In this document: positions 24,754 through 37,490 of the stretch, piece after piece
Numbering within the stretch: position 1 is the stretch's first letter
Layout of the letters: the number at the start of each line of letters is the position of its first letter
Origin: Crotalaria pallida
Lineage: Eukaryota > Streptophyta > Magnoliopsida > Fabales > Fabaceae
Direction of reading: 5' to 3'
Assembly (NCBI GenBank): GCA_037953625.1
Contig: CM075649.1
Span: 62,604,660-62,668,659, forward strand
Length of the DNA stretch: 64,000 nt
Notes under the pieces: generated by a model
Database searches by the model: none
Seen by the model: only the letters and a program-made list of their open reading frames with translations
What the model was told of the DNA's origin: nothing
Position numbers and translations under genes: made by a program

Positions 24754-27600
24754 ATGACTAGGGGCAACCCAAGTTATTTGCATCCTTACAACCCTGAAAT
24801 TGATAGAACTTATCACATATTAGTTAGAAAAAATAGGAATCAGTCATTAGGTAGTGAGTCAGAGTCATCTTATAGTCCATCTAATTCTGATTCTGTTTCT
24901 ATTTCTTCTGTTCCTTCTACTTTTATTCAGTCTGATTCTATACATTGTGATAACATGGCTCAACCCCCACCAAGGGAAAGGACACTTAGGGAGCTAGCTG
25001 CACCTGACTTCACTATTTAAGACTCGTGTATCCGGTATCCTGATGAGGATGTTCCTTTTGAGCTTAGAACAGGACTAATCCATTTGTTGCCCAAGTTTCA
25101 TGGTCTTGCAGGTGAGGATCCTCATAAGCATCTAAAGAAATTCCATATAGTGTGCACCACAATGAAACCACATGATGTGCAAGAGGATCATGTCTGTCTC
25201 AGAGCATTTCCACATTCCTTAGAGGGTCTAGCACAAGATTGGTTATCTGACTTGGCCCCTGGTTCCATCACAAGCTGGGATGACTTGAAGAGGGCATTTC
25301 TGGAAAAATTCTTCCCTGGAAATAGGACCACTGCAATCAGAAAGGAAATCTCTGGTATCAGGCAACAACATGGAGAGAGTCTCTATGAATATTGGGAGAG
25401 ATTCAAGAGGTTGTGTGCTTCCTGCCCTCACCATCAGATCTCAGAGCAGCTGCTTATTCAATATTTCTATGAAGGTCTCAACTTCATGGAGAGAAACATG
25501 GTAGATGCTGCAAGTGGTGGTACATTGGGAGATATGACACCCTTACAAGCCAGGAGCAAAATTGAGAAGATGGCTTCCAACTGTCTTCCATGCAAGAAGC
25601 AACAGTGATGCAATAGTTGTGAGGGATGTAAATGATGTTGGTGCAGACTCGGGCAAGGTTGAGAAGCTTGAGCAGAAAATTGATTCTCTCACAACATTGG
25701 TCACACAATTGGCTGTCAATCAGAAAAAGATGATACTTCCTGCTAGAGTGTGTGGCATATGCACATCCATTGAGCACCCCACAGATGCATGCCCTTCCCT
25801 TCAGCAGCAACAGCCGATGACAAGTGGTGACTAACCCGAGGCCTATGCAGCAAACATATACAACAATAGAGGCCCACAACAACACAATCATGACCTCTCT
25901 TCCAATAGATACAACCCTGGATGGAGGAACCATCCCAATCTGAAGTGGTCTGATCAACAACAACAACCTCGTCCTAATGTTCCATTTCAGAACACCGCTG
26001 GACCGAGTAGACCACCATATGTACCTCCCCCCATCCAGCAGCAAAGGCAACAACAACAGCAGCAAATGGTTCATCCTGCACCATCAGCCCCTCCATCCAA
26101 CCAACCTACCTTGGAGGAGTTGGTGAGGCAAATGACCATGCAAAACCTCCAATTTCAACAAGAGACTAGAGCATCCATTCAGAGACAAGAGGCATCCATT
26201 CAGACTTTGACAAATCAGATGGGTCAAATGGCAACTTCTCTCAACAACTTGCAATCTCAAAATTCTGACAAGTTGCCATCCCAAACTGTGATCAACCCTC
26301 AGAATCATAATGTGAGTGCCATCAACCTGAGGTCGGGAAAGCAGATTGTCACACCCACACCACAACCTCACCTCAACAATGATGCTCTAGCTTCCTCTAA
26401 AGGGAAGATCCAAGTGGTAGATGAAGGCGAGCAAGCTAGCACCAAAAAGAATCATCCAACTCAACCCTCCTCAACTTCAACCACAAGCCCTGCTGTTGTC
26501 CTACAACCTCCTCCTGTTCCTCTTCCATTCCCACCAAGAGTGCCTCAAAACAAAAGGGTGGAAGAGGTGGACAAGGACATTCTTGACACATTCAGGAAGG
26601 TGGAAGTCAACATACCCCTTCTTGATGCAATAAAACAGATTCCAAGGTATGCGAAGTTCCTTAAGGAGTTGTGCACTCATAAGAGAAGACTCAAGGGCAA
26701 TGAGAGGATAAGCATGGGAAAGAATGTCTCCGCTCTCATAGGTAAACCTATCCCTCAATTTCCTGAAAAATGTAAGGATCCTGGAACTTTCTCTATACCT
26801 TGCATCATAGGCAATGTTAAGTTTGAAAATGCTATGCTAGATTTAGGAGCATCCATAAATGTCATGCCTATGTCTGTTTTTAAGTATCTTTCTCTTGGAC
26901 CTCTTCAACCTACGGGTGTGGTGATTCAATTGGCAAATAGAAGTACTGCCCACCCCGCAGGTTTGATAGAGGATGTCTTGGTTCGGGTTGAAGAGTTGAT
27001 CTTCCCTGCTGATTTTTACATACTTGATATGGAAGATGACTCTCCCCGTAATGCTGTTCCTATTATTTTGGGGAGGCCATTTTTGAAAACAGCCCGAACC
27101 AAGATAGATGTGCATTCAGGTTCACTTTCCATGGAGTTTGATGGCAGTGTGATCCGATTTGACATTTTCCATGCTATGAAACATTTTCCTGAGGATCACT
27201 CTGTTTTCCATGTGGACTTGCTTGATGATTTGATAGATGAGCATATGCTTGACTTTTTGCATCATGATTTTGAATTGCCATCTTTCACTGATTCATTTAC
27301 TTGTCCATCATGCACTAACTCTGGATGGTGCACTGCATGCACTGAAATAGCTCAGTTTCTAGACTCTGCCACTGCATCTGATGATTCATATGTTATAGAT
27401 TCAGATTATGCTAACCCTAACCCCATATCTGTTATGCATGAGTCTGATTCACTTGTTCAGGTGCAGGCAGCAGAATCCATTTTTGCTGTCCCTTTAGTTC
27501 CATCTATTATGCAGGCACCCTTATTGGACCTGAAGCCCCTCCCTCCTCATCTCAAATATGCTTACTTGGAGGATGAGCAAAAACTCCCAGTGATCATCTC
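24754..27600 (+). pseudogene. gag-pro: Athila-type gag-protease, unit 2, broken
   Basis: Same gene as 6966-9817. Breaks: TAA at 25018-25020 (GAA in unit 1), a 5-bp deletion at about 25585 that shifts the frame, and TAA at 25832-25834 (CAA in unit 1). Open pieces are 24754-25020, 25084-25608, 25562-25834 and 26066-27600. The protease motif DLGASINVMP is intact near 26840-26870. The last ORF runs on to 27700 only because it enters the B LTR. Confidence 0.9.
27596..27600. other. Target-site duplication, left of B copy 2
   Basis: ATCTC, repeated at 37491-37495 on the other side of B copy 2. Confidence 0.92.
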
Positions 27601-30352
27601 TGTAACACCTAAGTTTATTTACCCTTATATACCCTTAATTAAAAATAGCAACTCGAAAATTCCTTTTTCGACTCATAAATTGATTAGGAAAAACTCTTAA
27701 TTACTTTTCTTTCATATGAAAATCTCCCGTCAAACGGACGGAGTTTCGTTTGTTTATTGGACTTTTCCAAAAAAATATTCCTGTTTTCCTGCAACGTGAT
27801 AAACAATAATATTTTCACATAACAAAGCTTGCAGGGCTATTCACATATATATATACCAGCTAGTGCATCTTCGTGCACGCATCAGAAACAGGTTTAAGAC
27901 ATCATAGTATCAGCATCAGAGTTAGCGGAGTATAAACAAGTTTTAGGAAATAAGTTTTTCCCCAAAATAGACCCCTTTCCCAAAAGGAGTCGTCCTGGGC
28001 CCCCAAAAAGCTATTTACATTTATATACAACAAAAATGATTCACATCATCGGGCCCAGGACATTCCCATGTCCTACATCACTAAAGGTAACCTACTCTCC
28101 CTGAGAGGGAGAGTACTCCTGCTCGGCCTGATCAGGTGCAAACTCTTCCTCAGTACCTGTGATGATAGTAAGGAGTGAGTATTACACATAAAATGGGGAG
28201 GAAGTTTCCAATTAAGACATAATGCGACACTAAGCCATACACATATAACAATTCAATCATAACATCATAAATAAGAGTCAATTCATCACAATTCAATTTC
28301 GAGTATTCATTAGTTTCTCAAATCGATTTTGATTTAACATTTTCTTAAGTCTTTTGTTCCATGCATTTTAATCATATTTATATTATTTTTATCTGTCCCT
28401 GGTCACGACCTACTGCGTCTGCACTCCTGTGCACTCACGACTTACTGCGCCCGGGTATGTGTCTCAATCCCCTGGTCACGACCTACTGCCTCTGCACTCC
28501 TGTGCACTCACGACTTACTGCGCCCGGGTAAATCCCCTGGTCACGACCTACTGCGCTCGCACCACCGCGCGATAGCGACTTACTGCGCCCGGGTATGTTT
28601 CTCAATCCCCTGGTCACGACCTACTGCGTTCGCACCCCCGTGCGAAAACGACTTACTGCGCCCGGGTATAATATAATCTCCCCTGGCTGAGCTTGGGTAT
28701 AATTTAATTAGTTCTTTATCATTATCAATTCTTTAGCAAATTTCCATTATTCAAAATTAATTAACACATTACACATTTTCATTATCCAATGATCACAAAT
28801 ATATTTCGTAACTTAATTAGCACAATTTCACTTATTATCACAACTCAAATTATTAAACAACATAAGCATATAATTCATCAACATCCCCAAACTACAAAAT
28901 GCAATATATCAACATCAAAATAAATTCCCTAAGTCATAGATTCTATTCTAACAATTATTTTATATTATATCGACCTAAACTAACACAAAATCTTAGTACT
29001 CATTATATGCATAATGTAAACTAAACCCCAGAGTAAGGTAATACTCACTATAACCCACTCCTTACCTTAAATTAGTAAAGAGTAAATAGAACCTTAGTGA
29101 GCCCTAGCTCAAAATCTTGGAAACTTGAATTTCCTAAGTCTAGCTTGCCACCTCAACAAGGAAACGATGAAATGTTGATATACCACCCTATTTGTGAGAG
29201 CACAAGAGGAACTATCTTTATCCTTGCCTTGGTTGGAGTTGGAAGGCATGAAACTCAATTCCTATATCATGAAGAGTGCAAGAATCCTAGGGTTTTAGAA
29301 TAAAATCCATGAACTAAGAAGAGTTTGATTCATAAGGAAAATAACTTATGGCATGAAACTCACTTACCCAAATCAATGATGAGAAAATGAAAACCCAAGG
29401 AGAAGGAAGGAGGATGCAATTCGTGAGCCTCAAGAAGAAAGAAGGGAAGAGCTTTAACCAAAATCCATGGTGCAAGGTTGTGTGGTCTTGATTGATTTTG
29501 GGTTTGGGGTGCCCAAGATCAAAGGTGTATGGTGGATTTGATGGTGGAGGTGTTCTTGATGTTGAGAGGAAATGGGTGAAGGTGATGAGTTGATGATGGT
29601 TTGAATGGTGGTGGAGGACTTTGTTTTCATTTCTTTTATTTTGCCTTGGCTGGTGCAGGAAATCCAAGGGCTGGTGGGCAAAACATAGCCACCAAGCCAA
29701 AATTCAAGGGACCAGATCTGTCCAGATCTGCGCCACGCGCCTGGGCGCATGCCAGGCTCGCCTGGGCGCATGCCAGGCAAGCCTGGGCGCGCGTCCTGCA
29801 CCAGCACCAGACTGGTGCATGGCTCACACGGTCAGCTGGGAAATTGGCGCGCCACACGGATTCCTGGTGCGCTGCTGCGTGCATCCGCTCGCCTGGGCGA
29901 GTGGTGGGCTGGCCTGGGCGGGTTTTTCACTGAGTTGTGCACCAAATGAACAGTGACTCGCCTGGGCGAGTGGTTCATGCGCTTGGGCGAGTTTCAGGGT
30001 TTCAACCTTCGATTCGCCGTAACTTTTTCGTCGACCGTCGGATCGAGTTCAAATTTTTAGATATGCTTCTTTACCCCATAAACTTCACATCCAACGGTGG
30101 AATTTATTTTCTTAGCTTTCTATAATGAATTTCTAATTTTCTCTTTTCGGTTGATTTCTAACACTTAAAACGCCGATTCTACTCCCGATCTCGCTTATTT
30201 GACCCTGCCCAAAGACATACATACCTTCTATACAACTCCTAGGACCTATATTCACCACCCACATATCTGGCAAAATTCATTAAACCACTTTTTCCAATTT
30301 TCTAAGGTTTTTAGCATTTATTTCACTTAAAATCAAGGTTTAGGATGTTACA
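27601..30352 (-). repeat. Element B copy 2, 3' LTR
   Basis: 2752 bp. Only four tandem repeat units (28396-28669). The palindrome series at 29738, 29759 and 29780 has a third 21-bp member not found in the other B LTRs. The 65-nt block is at 28092-28156. The conserved end motif is at about 27727-27754. Confidence 0.9.
28092..28156 (-). other. Conserved 65-nt exon-like block, B copy 2 3' LTR
   Basis: Same layout as at 10309-10373, with the hairpin at 28093-28115. Confidence 0.5.
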
Positions 30353-33300
30353 ATTCTCTCCCACATACCTGAATTTCGTCCTCGAAATTCGTCGAACAAT
30401 TGTGGATGAGACTGCCTGATCTTGTCCTCCAGTTCCCATGTAGCCTCTTCCACATCGTTCCTGATCCATATAACCTTAACCAAAGAGATTTCCTTGCCTC
30501 TGAGCTGCTTCACTTGCCTGTCTTCAATTCTAACTGGCAGAACTTCAAAAGTCAAGTTCTCTTTCAAAGGCAAATCATCTAAGGTAACCACATGTGAAGG
30601 ATCATGGACGTATTTCCTTAGTTGTGAAACATGAAACACATTATGAAGCCTTGACAAGTGAGGGGGTAATGCAATCCTGTACGCCACTGGGCCAACCTTC
30701 TCCAGAATCTCATAAGGCCCAACAAACCGAGGAGTTAACTTCCTAGATTTGATTGCCCTACCAATTCCTGTGATCGGAGACACTCTTAGGAACACATGAT
30801 TCCCAACATCGAACTCCAAAGGTCTCCTTCGCCTATCTGCATAACTCTTTTGGCGATCCTGTGAAGTTTTCATTTTGTTCTTGATCATTGTGACCTTCTC
30901 CGTTGTTTCTTTCACAATGTCAGGACCTGTCAACAGATTTTCACCTATTTGGAACCAACACAAAGGCGTTCTGCATTTTCTTCCGTAGAGAGCCTCAAAT
31001 GGTGCCATACCGATGCTGGAGTGAAAACTGTTGTTGTAAGTAAACTCCATCAAAGGTAGTAGCTGCTCCCAACTACCGGCTTGCTCCAGAACACATGCTC
31101 TCAGCAAATCCTCAAGTGTCTGGATAGTACGCTCAAATCCCCAAACTGAACCACATCCTCCAACAGTCCTCGGTAAACCCGTCACAAAGTCCATAGCTAT
31201 ACTGTCCCATTTCCATTCCGGAATCTCAAGTGATCGCAAAGGACCACCAGGCTTTTGATTCTCAATCTTAACCTTCTGACAAGTTAAGCAATGAGACACG
31301 TGATCGGCCACATCAGTTTTTAACTTCGGCCACCAATAAATCCTTTTTAGATCTTGGTACATCTTCGTTGCACCAGGATGAAAATTCATCTTGGTTCGAT
31401 GTGCTTCCCATAGGATATCTCTTCTAACTTCGAAATCCATAGGAACACATATCCGACCCCTAAATCGGATGATGCCATCAGAACCTTTCACAAAGTCGGG
31501 CTCTTCATTGCTCGATGCCCCTTCTAACAACTTTTGCAATTCAACATCATCGGCTTGCCTTTCTTTGATAAGACCCATCAAGTCATTAGTAACCCGCAAC
31601 ATTTCAAGAACGATGCTTTTCTCTTTCACTTGCATGTTCAAATTGAGGTCACTAAACTCTTGAATCAATTCCATCTCTTTCACCATTAGATTACTAACAT
31701 GCAAAGTCTTACGACTTAGTGCATTAGCCACTACATTGGCCTTGCCCGGATGATACTAAAGATCGAAGTCATAGTCTTTAAGAAATTCCATCCACCTCCT
31801 CTGTCTCATGTTCAATTCTTTCTGATCGAAGAGATAGCGAAGACTTTTATGATCGCTAAAGACCTCGAACTTTGAACCATATAGATAATGCCTCCAGATT
31901 TTCAAAGCAAAAGCTACTGCCGCCAACTCAAGATCATGAGTGGGATAGTTCTGTTCATGCTGCCTCAATTGTCTGGATGCATAAGCTATGACTTGCCCTT
32001 GCTGCTTCAAAACACAACCCAACCCTTGCTTAGAAGCATCACAATACACCACAAAGGATTGAGTCGGGTCCGGCAAAATTAACACCGAAGAACTAGTCAA
32101 CCGCCTCTTCAACTCTTGGAAACTACCTTCACATTCCGGGGACCACTCAAACGGAACACCTTTCCGTGTAAGAGTCGTCAGAGGAAGAGCCAACTTAGAG
32201 AACCCTTCAATGAACCTCCGATAATACCCAGCCATACCGAGAAAGCTTCTGATCTCAGTAATGGACTTAGGTCTCTCCCACTTAAGTACCGCTTCCACCT
32301 TAGAAGGATCGACAGCAACACCCTTCTCAGAAATGACATGCCCCAGAAACTGCACTTCATTCAGCCAGAAACTACACTTAGAAAGCTTTGCATAAAGTTG
32401 TTTGGATTTGAGGATCTGCAGCACTATTCTCAGATGCTCAGCATGCTCACTTGGACTCTTAGAATAGATGAGAATGTCGTCAATGAAGACTATGACGAAA
32501 GAATCCAAGTACGGCCTGAATATCCTGTTCATATAATCCATAAAGATGGCCGGAGCATTAGTGAGACCAAAGGACATAACAACGTATTCAAAATGTCCAT
32601 ATCTCGACTTGAACGCCATTTTAGGAATGTCCTCCTCTCGGATACGGATTTGATGGTATCCTGATCGAAGGTCAATCTTAGAAAATATAGCTGCTCCTCG
32701 CAATTGGTCCAACAAATCGTCAATGCGGGGAAGAGGGTACTTGTTTTTCACCGTCACCGCATTCAACTGTCTATAGTCGATGCACATTAGGAAACTTCCG
32801 TCCTTCTTTTTAACAAAAAGAATCGGAGCTCCCCAAGGTGACACGCTTGGTCTAATCAATCCCTTAGCCAATAGCTCCTCTATCTGCTTTTTCAACTCTT
32901 CTAACTCCAGAGGTGCCATCCGGTACGGGGCTATAGAAATAGGACCTGCACCGGGCATCAGATCTATACTAAAATCCACTTCTCTGTTTGGCGGTAATCT
33001 AGGAATCTCTGAAGGAAAGACTTCTGGAAACTCACAGACTACCGGAATCTGACTGATCTCTGCATCCTCATTCATTTTCAGGGAAGATAAAGAAAGATCA
33101 CTAATGGTAATTGATTTCTGATGACAGTCAATCAGAACATGGTGCCGAGACATCCAGTCCATGCCCAGAATGATGTCAAGCTTAGTTAGAGGCAAACAGA
33201 TTAAATTCACTTTGAATTCCCGCTCCAATACTCGAAGTGGGCAATCCAAACACATAGTTGATGTGACTACAAAAGAATTCGTGGGTGTGGAAACAGATAA

Positions 33301-34500
33301 TTTATAAGGCATTTGTATTGTAGACAACCCTAACTTCTTCATGCAATCGAAAGAAATAAATGAATGAGTAGCTCCGCAATCAAAGAGAATACCACAAGGA
33401 ATACTATTAACATAACCGGTACCTCTAATCAGTTCATCAGCATCAGTAACCTCCTCACCATCCAGAGTATACACCTTGCCCTTCCGAGTCACCCTGTTGT
33501 CACCAGCTCTCTGAACCTTAGCCACATTAACCTCCTTTTTAACTGCATTTTTAGGACAATTTGTCAAAACGTGACCCGGCTGCCCGCACTTGTAACAGGT
33601 TGGACCTTTACTCGGATTCAATGTCCAGCAATCTCCCCTGTGGTGCCTACCACAATGTGGACAAGTCGGAATAGGACCAAAAGCGCTTACTGCTCGACTT
33701 GTTCTAGGCTGAGAGTAAGGACCTGGTCGCTGCACCGAACTCTTGCCCCTGATCGGGCCGGTCCGCTGTATTACTTTGCTCTTATCCTCCGCCTTCTCTT
33801 GCTTAAGAGTATTTTCAAATGCACTAGTCATATTCACTAATTGAGCCAAATTTGATATGCCCTGATAAGTAAAGATGGTTCTGATCTTAGCATTCAACCC
33901 AGCTTCAAACTTAATGCACTTGGTTCGTTCATCAGCATCTCTGTACCCTCCAGAGTATCGGATCAAATCCTCAAACTGAGCTGCGTATTCTCCGACACTC
34001 ATTGTTCCGTGTTCCAACTTCAAAAATGCTAACTCCTTCTCCCTCCTGACTTCTTCCGGAAAGTATTTGTTCAGAAATCGGATCTTAAAAAGATCCCAAT
34101 TGATCACCTCATTACCAGCTTCCAAACTACGCCTCTGATGCTCCCACCAGTGTTCTACCTCACCTGACAGAACATATTCCACCAGTCTGACATACTGATC
34201 TACTGGTGGTTGCAGCGAGCGAAGGATTTTCTCCATTTCCTGGAGCCATTTCTGAGCCCCATCTGGATTGAATCCCCCTTCGAACCGAGGTGGATCGTTC
34301 TTCCTGAACCTTGACATCCAATCAACAGGAGCTGGTGGAGGATTTATTGCTGCTGCTGCAATGTTTCCCGCTTGGTTCTGTTGCATTTGTGCCAAAGCTG
34401 CTGCATGATCCTGCTGTATCTGGGTTTGGGCCTGTTGCACTTGCACTAAGTTCTCCAGTATCGCCGCCATTCTATCATTATCACCTCGTCGCCCAGCCAT
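30340..34500 (-). pseudogene. gag-pol: Chromovirus gag-pol polyprotein, B copy 2, broken
   Basis: Starts at ATG 34500 (MAGRRGDND), 180 bp inside the 5' LTR. Gag, zinc knuckle (CYKCGQPGHVLTNC), protease, RT and most of RNase H are open. A TAG near 31756 (Gln in copy 1) ends the first piece. The second piece, 30340-31731, has the integrase zinc finger, then a deletion of about 238 bp that removes the D,D part of the active site and leaves the reading frame open, then the integrase C-terminus and an intact chromodomain (ATWELEDKIRQSHPQLF). The stop codon lies inside the 3' LTR, so the coding region overlaps the LTR by 13 bp. The two copies are complementary in what they have lost. Confidence 0.92.
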
Positions 34501-34664
34501 ACTGCTAAGCCATTGAGGAGATAAACAATTAAGCATTTAATATTAAATAAGAATATAAACTTCCTAGTCTTGGTCTTAGACTCTTAGCTAAGTAATTCAG
34601 TTACTCTCTTGGTGAGTAACTATTGGAGATGTGAGTCCACACTCCAAAGGCCGAGGGAAACTGC

Positions 34665-34676
34665 TCTGATACCATA
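34665..34676 (-). promoter_or_regulatory. Primer-binding site of B copy 2 (tRNA-iMet type)
   Basis: Complement of TGGTATCAGAGC, a few bases inside the LTR start at 34680, as in copy 1. Confidence 0.85.
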
Positions 34677-34679
34677 AAA

Positions 34680-37490
34680 TGTAACACCTAAGTTTATTTA
34701 CCCTTATATACCCTTAATTAAAAATAGCAACTCGAAAATTCCTTTTTCGACTCATAAATTGATTAGGAAAAACTCTTAATTACTTTTCTTTCATATGAAA
34801 ATCTCCCGTCAAACGGACGGAGTTTCGTTTGTTTATTGGACTTTTCCAAAAAAATATTCCTGTTTTCCTGCAACCTGATAAACAATAATATTTTCACATA
34901 ACAAAGCTTGCAGGGCTATTCACATATATATATACCAGCTAGTGCATCTTCGTGCACGCATCAGAAACAGGTTTAAGACATCATAGTATCAGCATCAGAG
35001 TTAGCGGAGTATAAACAAGTTTTAGGAAATAAGTTTTTCCCCAAAATAGACCCCTTTCCCAAAAGGAGTCGTCCTGGGCCCCCAAAAAGCTATTTACATT
35101 TATATACAACAAAAATGATTCACATCATCGGGCCCAGGACATTCCCATGTCCTACATCACTAAAGGTAACCTACTCTCCCTGAGAGGGAGAGTACTCCTG
35201 CTCGGCCTGATCAGGTGCAAACTCTTCCTCAGTACCTGTGATGATAGTAAGGAGTGAGTATTACACATAAAATGGGGAGGAAGTTTCCAATTAAGACATA
35301 ATGCGACACTAAGCCATACACATATAACAATTCAATCATAACATCATAAATAAGAGTCAATTCATCACAATTCAATTTCGAGTATTCATTAGTTTCTCAA
35401 ATCGATTTTGATTTAACATTTTCTTAAGTCTTTCGTTCCATGCATTTTAATCATATTTATATTCTTTTTATCTGTCCCTAGTCACGACCTACTGCGTCTG
35501 CACTCCTGTGCACTCACGACTTACTGCGCCCGGGTATGTGTCTCAATCCCCTGGTCACGACCTATTGCCTCTGCACTCCTGTGCACTCACGACTTACTGC
35601 GCCCGGGTAAATCCCCTGGTCACGACCTACTGCGCTCGCACCACCGCGCGATAGCGACTTACTGCGCCCGGGTATGTTTCTCAATCCCCTGGTCACGACC
35701 TACTGCGTTCGCACCACCACGCGATAACGACTTACTGCGCCCGGGTAAATCCCCTGGTCACGACCTACTGGGTTCGCACCCCCGTGCGAAAACGACTTAC
35801 TGCGCCCGGGTATAATATAATCTCCCCTGGCTGAGCCTGGGTATAATTTAATTAGTTCTTTATCATTCTCAATTCTTTAGCAAATTTCCATTATTCAAAA
35901 TTAATTACCACATTACACATTTTCATTATCCAATGATCACAAATATATTTCGTAACTTAATTAGCACAATTTCACTTATTATCACAACTCAAATTATTAA
36001 ACAACATAAGCATATAATTCATCAACATCACCAAACTACAAAATGCAATATATCAACATCAAAATAAATTCCCTAAGTCATAGATTCTATTCTAACAATT
36101 ATTTTATATTATATCGACCTAAACTAACACAAAATCTTAGTACTCATTATATGCATAATGTAAACTAAACCCCAGAGTAAGGTAATACTCACTATAACCC
36201 ACTCCTTACCTTAAATTAGTAAAGAGTAAATAGAACCTTAGTGAGCCCTAGCTTAGTGAGCCCTAGCTCAAAATCTTGGAAACTTGAATTTCCTAAGTCT
36301 AGCTTGCCACCTCAACAAGGAAACGATGAAATGTTGATATACCACCCTATTTGTGAGAGCACAAGAGGAACTATCTTTATCCTTGCCTTGGTTGGAGTTG
36401 GAAGGCATGAAACTCAATTCCTATATCATGAAGAGTGCAAGAATCCTAGGGTTTTAGAATAAAATCCATGAACTAAGAAGAGTTTGATTCATGAGGAAAA
36501 TAACTTATGGCATGAAACTCACTTACCCAAATCAATGATGAGAAAATGAAAACCCAAGGAGAAGGAAGGAGGGTGCAATTCGTGAGCCTCAAGAAGAAAG
36601 AAGGGAAGAGCTTTAACCAAAATCCATGGTGCAAGGTTGTGTGGTCTTGATTGATTTTGGGTTTGGGGTGCCCAAGATCAAAGGTGTATGGTGGATTTGA
36701 TGGTGGAGGTGTTCTTGATGTTGAGAGGAAATGGGTGAAGGTGATGAGTTGATGATGGTTTGAATGGTGGTGGAGGACTTTGTTTTCATTTCTTTTATTT
36801 TGCCTTGGCTGGTGCAGGAAATCCAAGGGCTGGTGGGAAAAACTTAGCCACCAAGCCAAAATTCAAGGGACCAGATCTGTCCAGATCTGCGCCACGCGCC
36901 TGGGCGCATGCCAGGCTCGCCTGGGTGCGCGTCCTGCACCAGCACCAGACTGGTGCATGGCTCACACGGTCAGCTGGGAAATTGGCGCGCCACATGGATT
37001 CCTGGTGCGCTGCTGCGTGCATCCGCTCGCCTGGGCGAGTGGTGGGCTGGCCTGGGCGGGTTTTTCACTGAGTTGTGCACCAAATGAACAGTGACTCGCC
37101 TGGGCGAGTGGTTCATGCGCTTGGGCGAGTTTCAGGGTTTCAACCTTCGATTCGCCGTAACTTTTTCGTCGACCGTCGGATCGAGTTCAAATTTTTAGAT
37201 ATGCTTCTTTACCCCACTAACTTCACATCCAACGGTGGAATTTATTTTCTTAGCTTTCTATAATGAATTTCTAATTTTCTCTTTTCGGTTGATTTCTAAC
37301 ACTTAAAACGCCGATTCTACTCCCGATCTCGCTTATTTGACCCTGCCCAAAGCCATACATACCTTCTATACAACTCCTAGGACCTATATTCACCACCCAC
37401 ATATCTGGAAAAATTCATTAAATCACTTTTTCCAATTTTCTAAGGTTTTTAGCATTTATTTCACTTAAAATCAAGGTTTAGGATGTTACA
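34680..37490 (-). repeat. Element B copy 2, 5' LTR
   Basis: 2811 bp, complete. Five repeat units (35474-35812). A private 15-bp duplication, CTTAGTGAGCCCTAG, lies at about 36238-36267. The 65-nt block is at 35171-35235, with its hairpin at 35172-35194. ATCTC follows at 37491. Confidence 0.9.
35171..35235 (-). other. Conserved 65-nt exon-like block, B copy 2 5' LTR
   Basis: Same layout as the other B copies. Confidence 0.5.

Larger units (their letters stand above)
27601..37490 (-). mobile_element. Tekay-type chromovirus B, copy 2 (antisense, both LTRs)
   Basis: 9890 bp with two LTRs of 2752 and 2811 bp, an interior of 4327 bp and a perfect 5-bp duplication. The insertion position in A is the same as for copy 1. 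The interior is 238 bp shorter than in copy 1 because of an integrase deletion. Confidence 0.93.
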
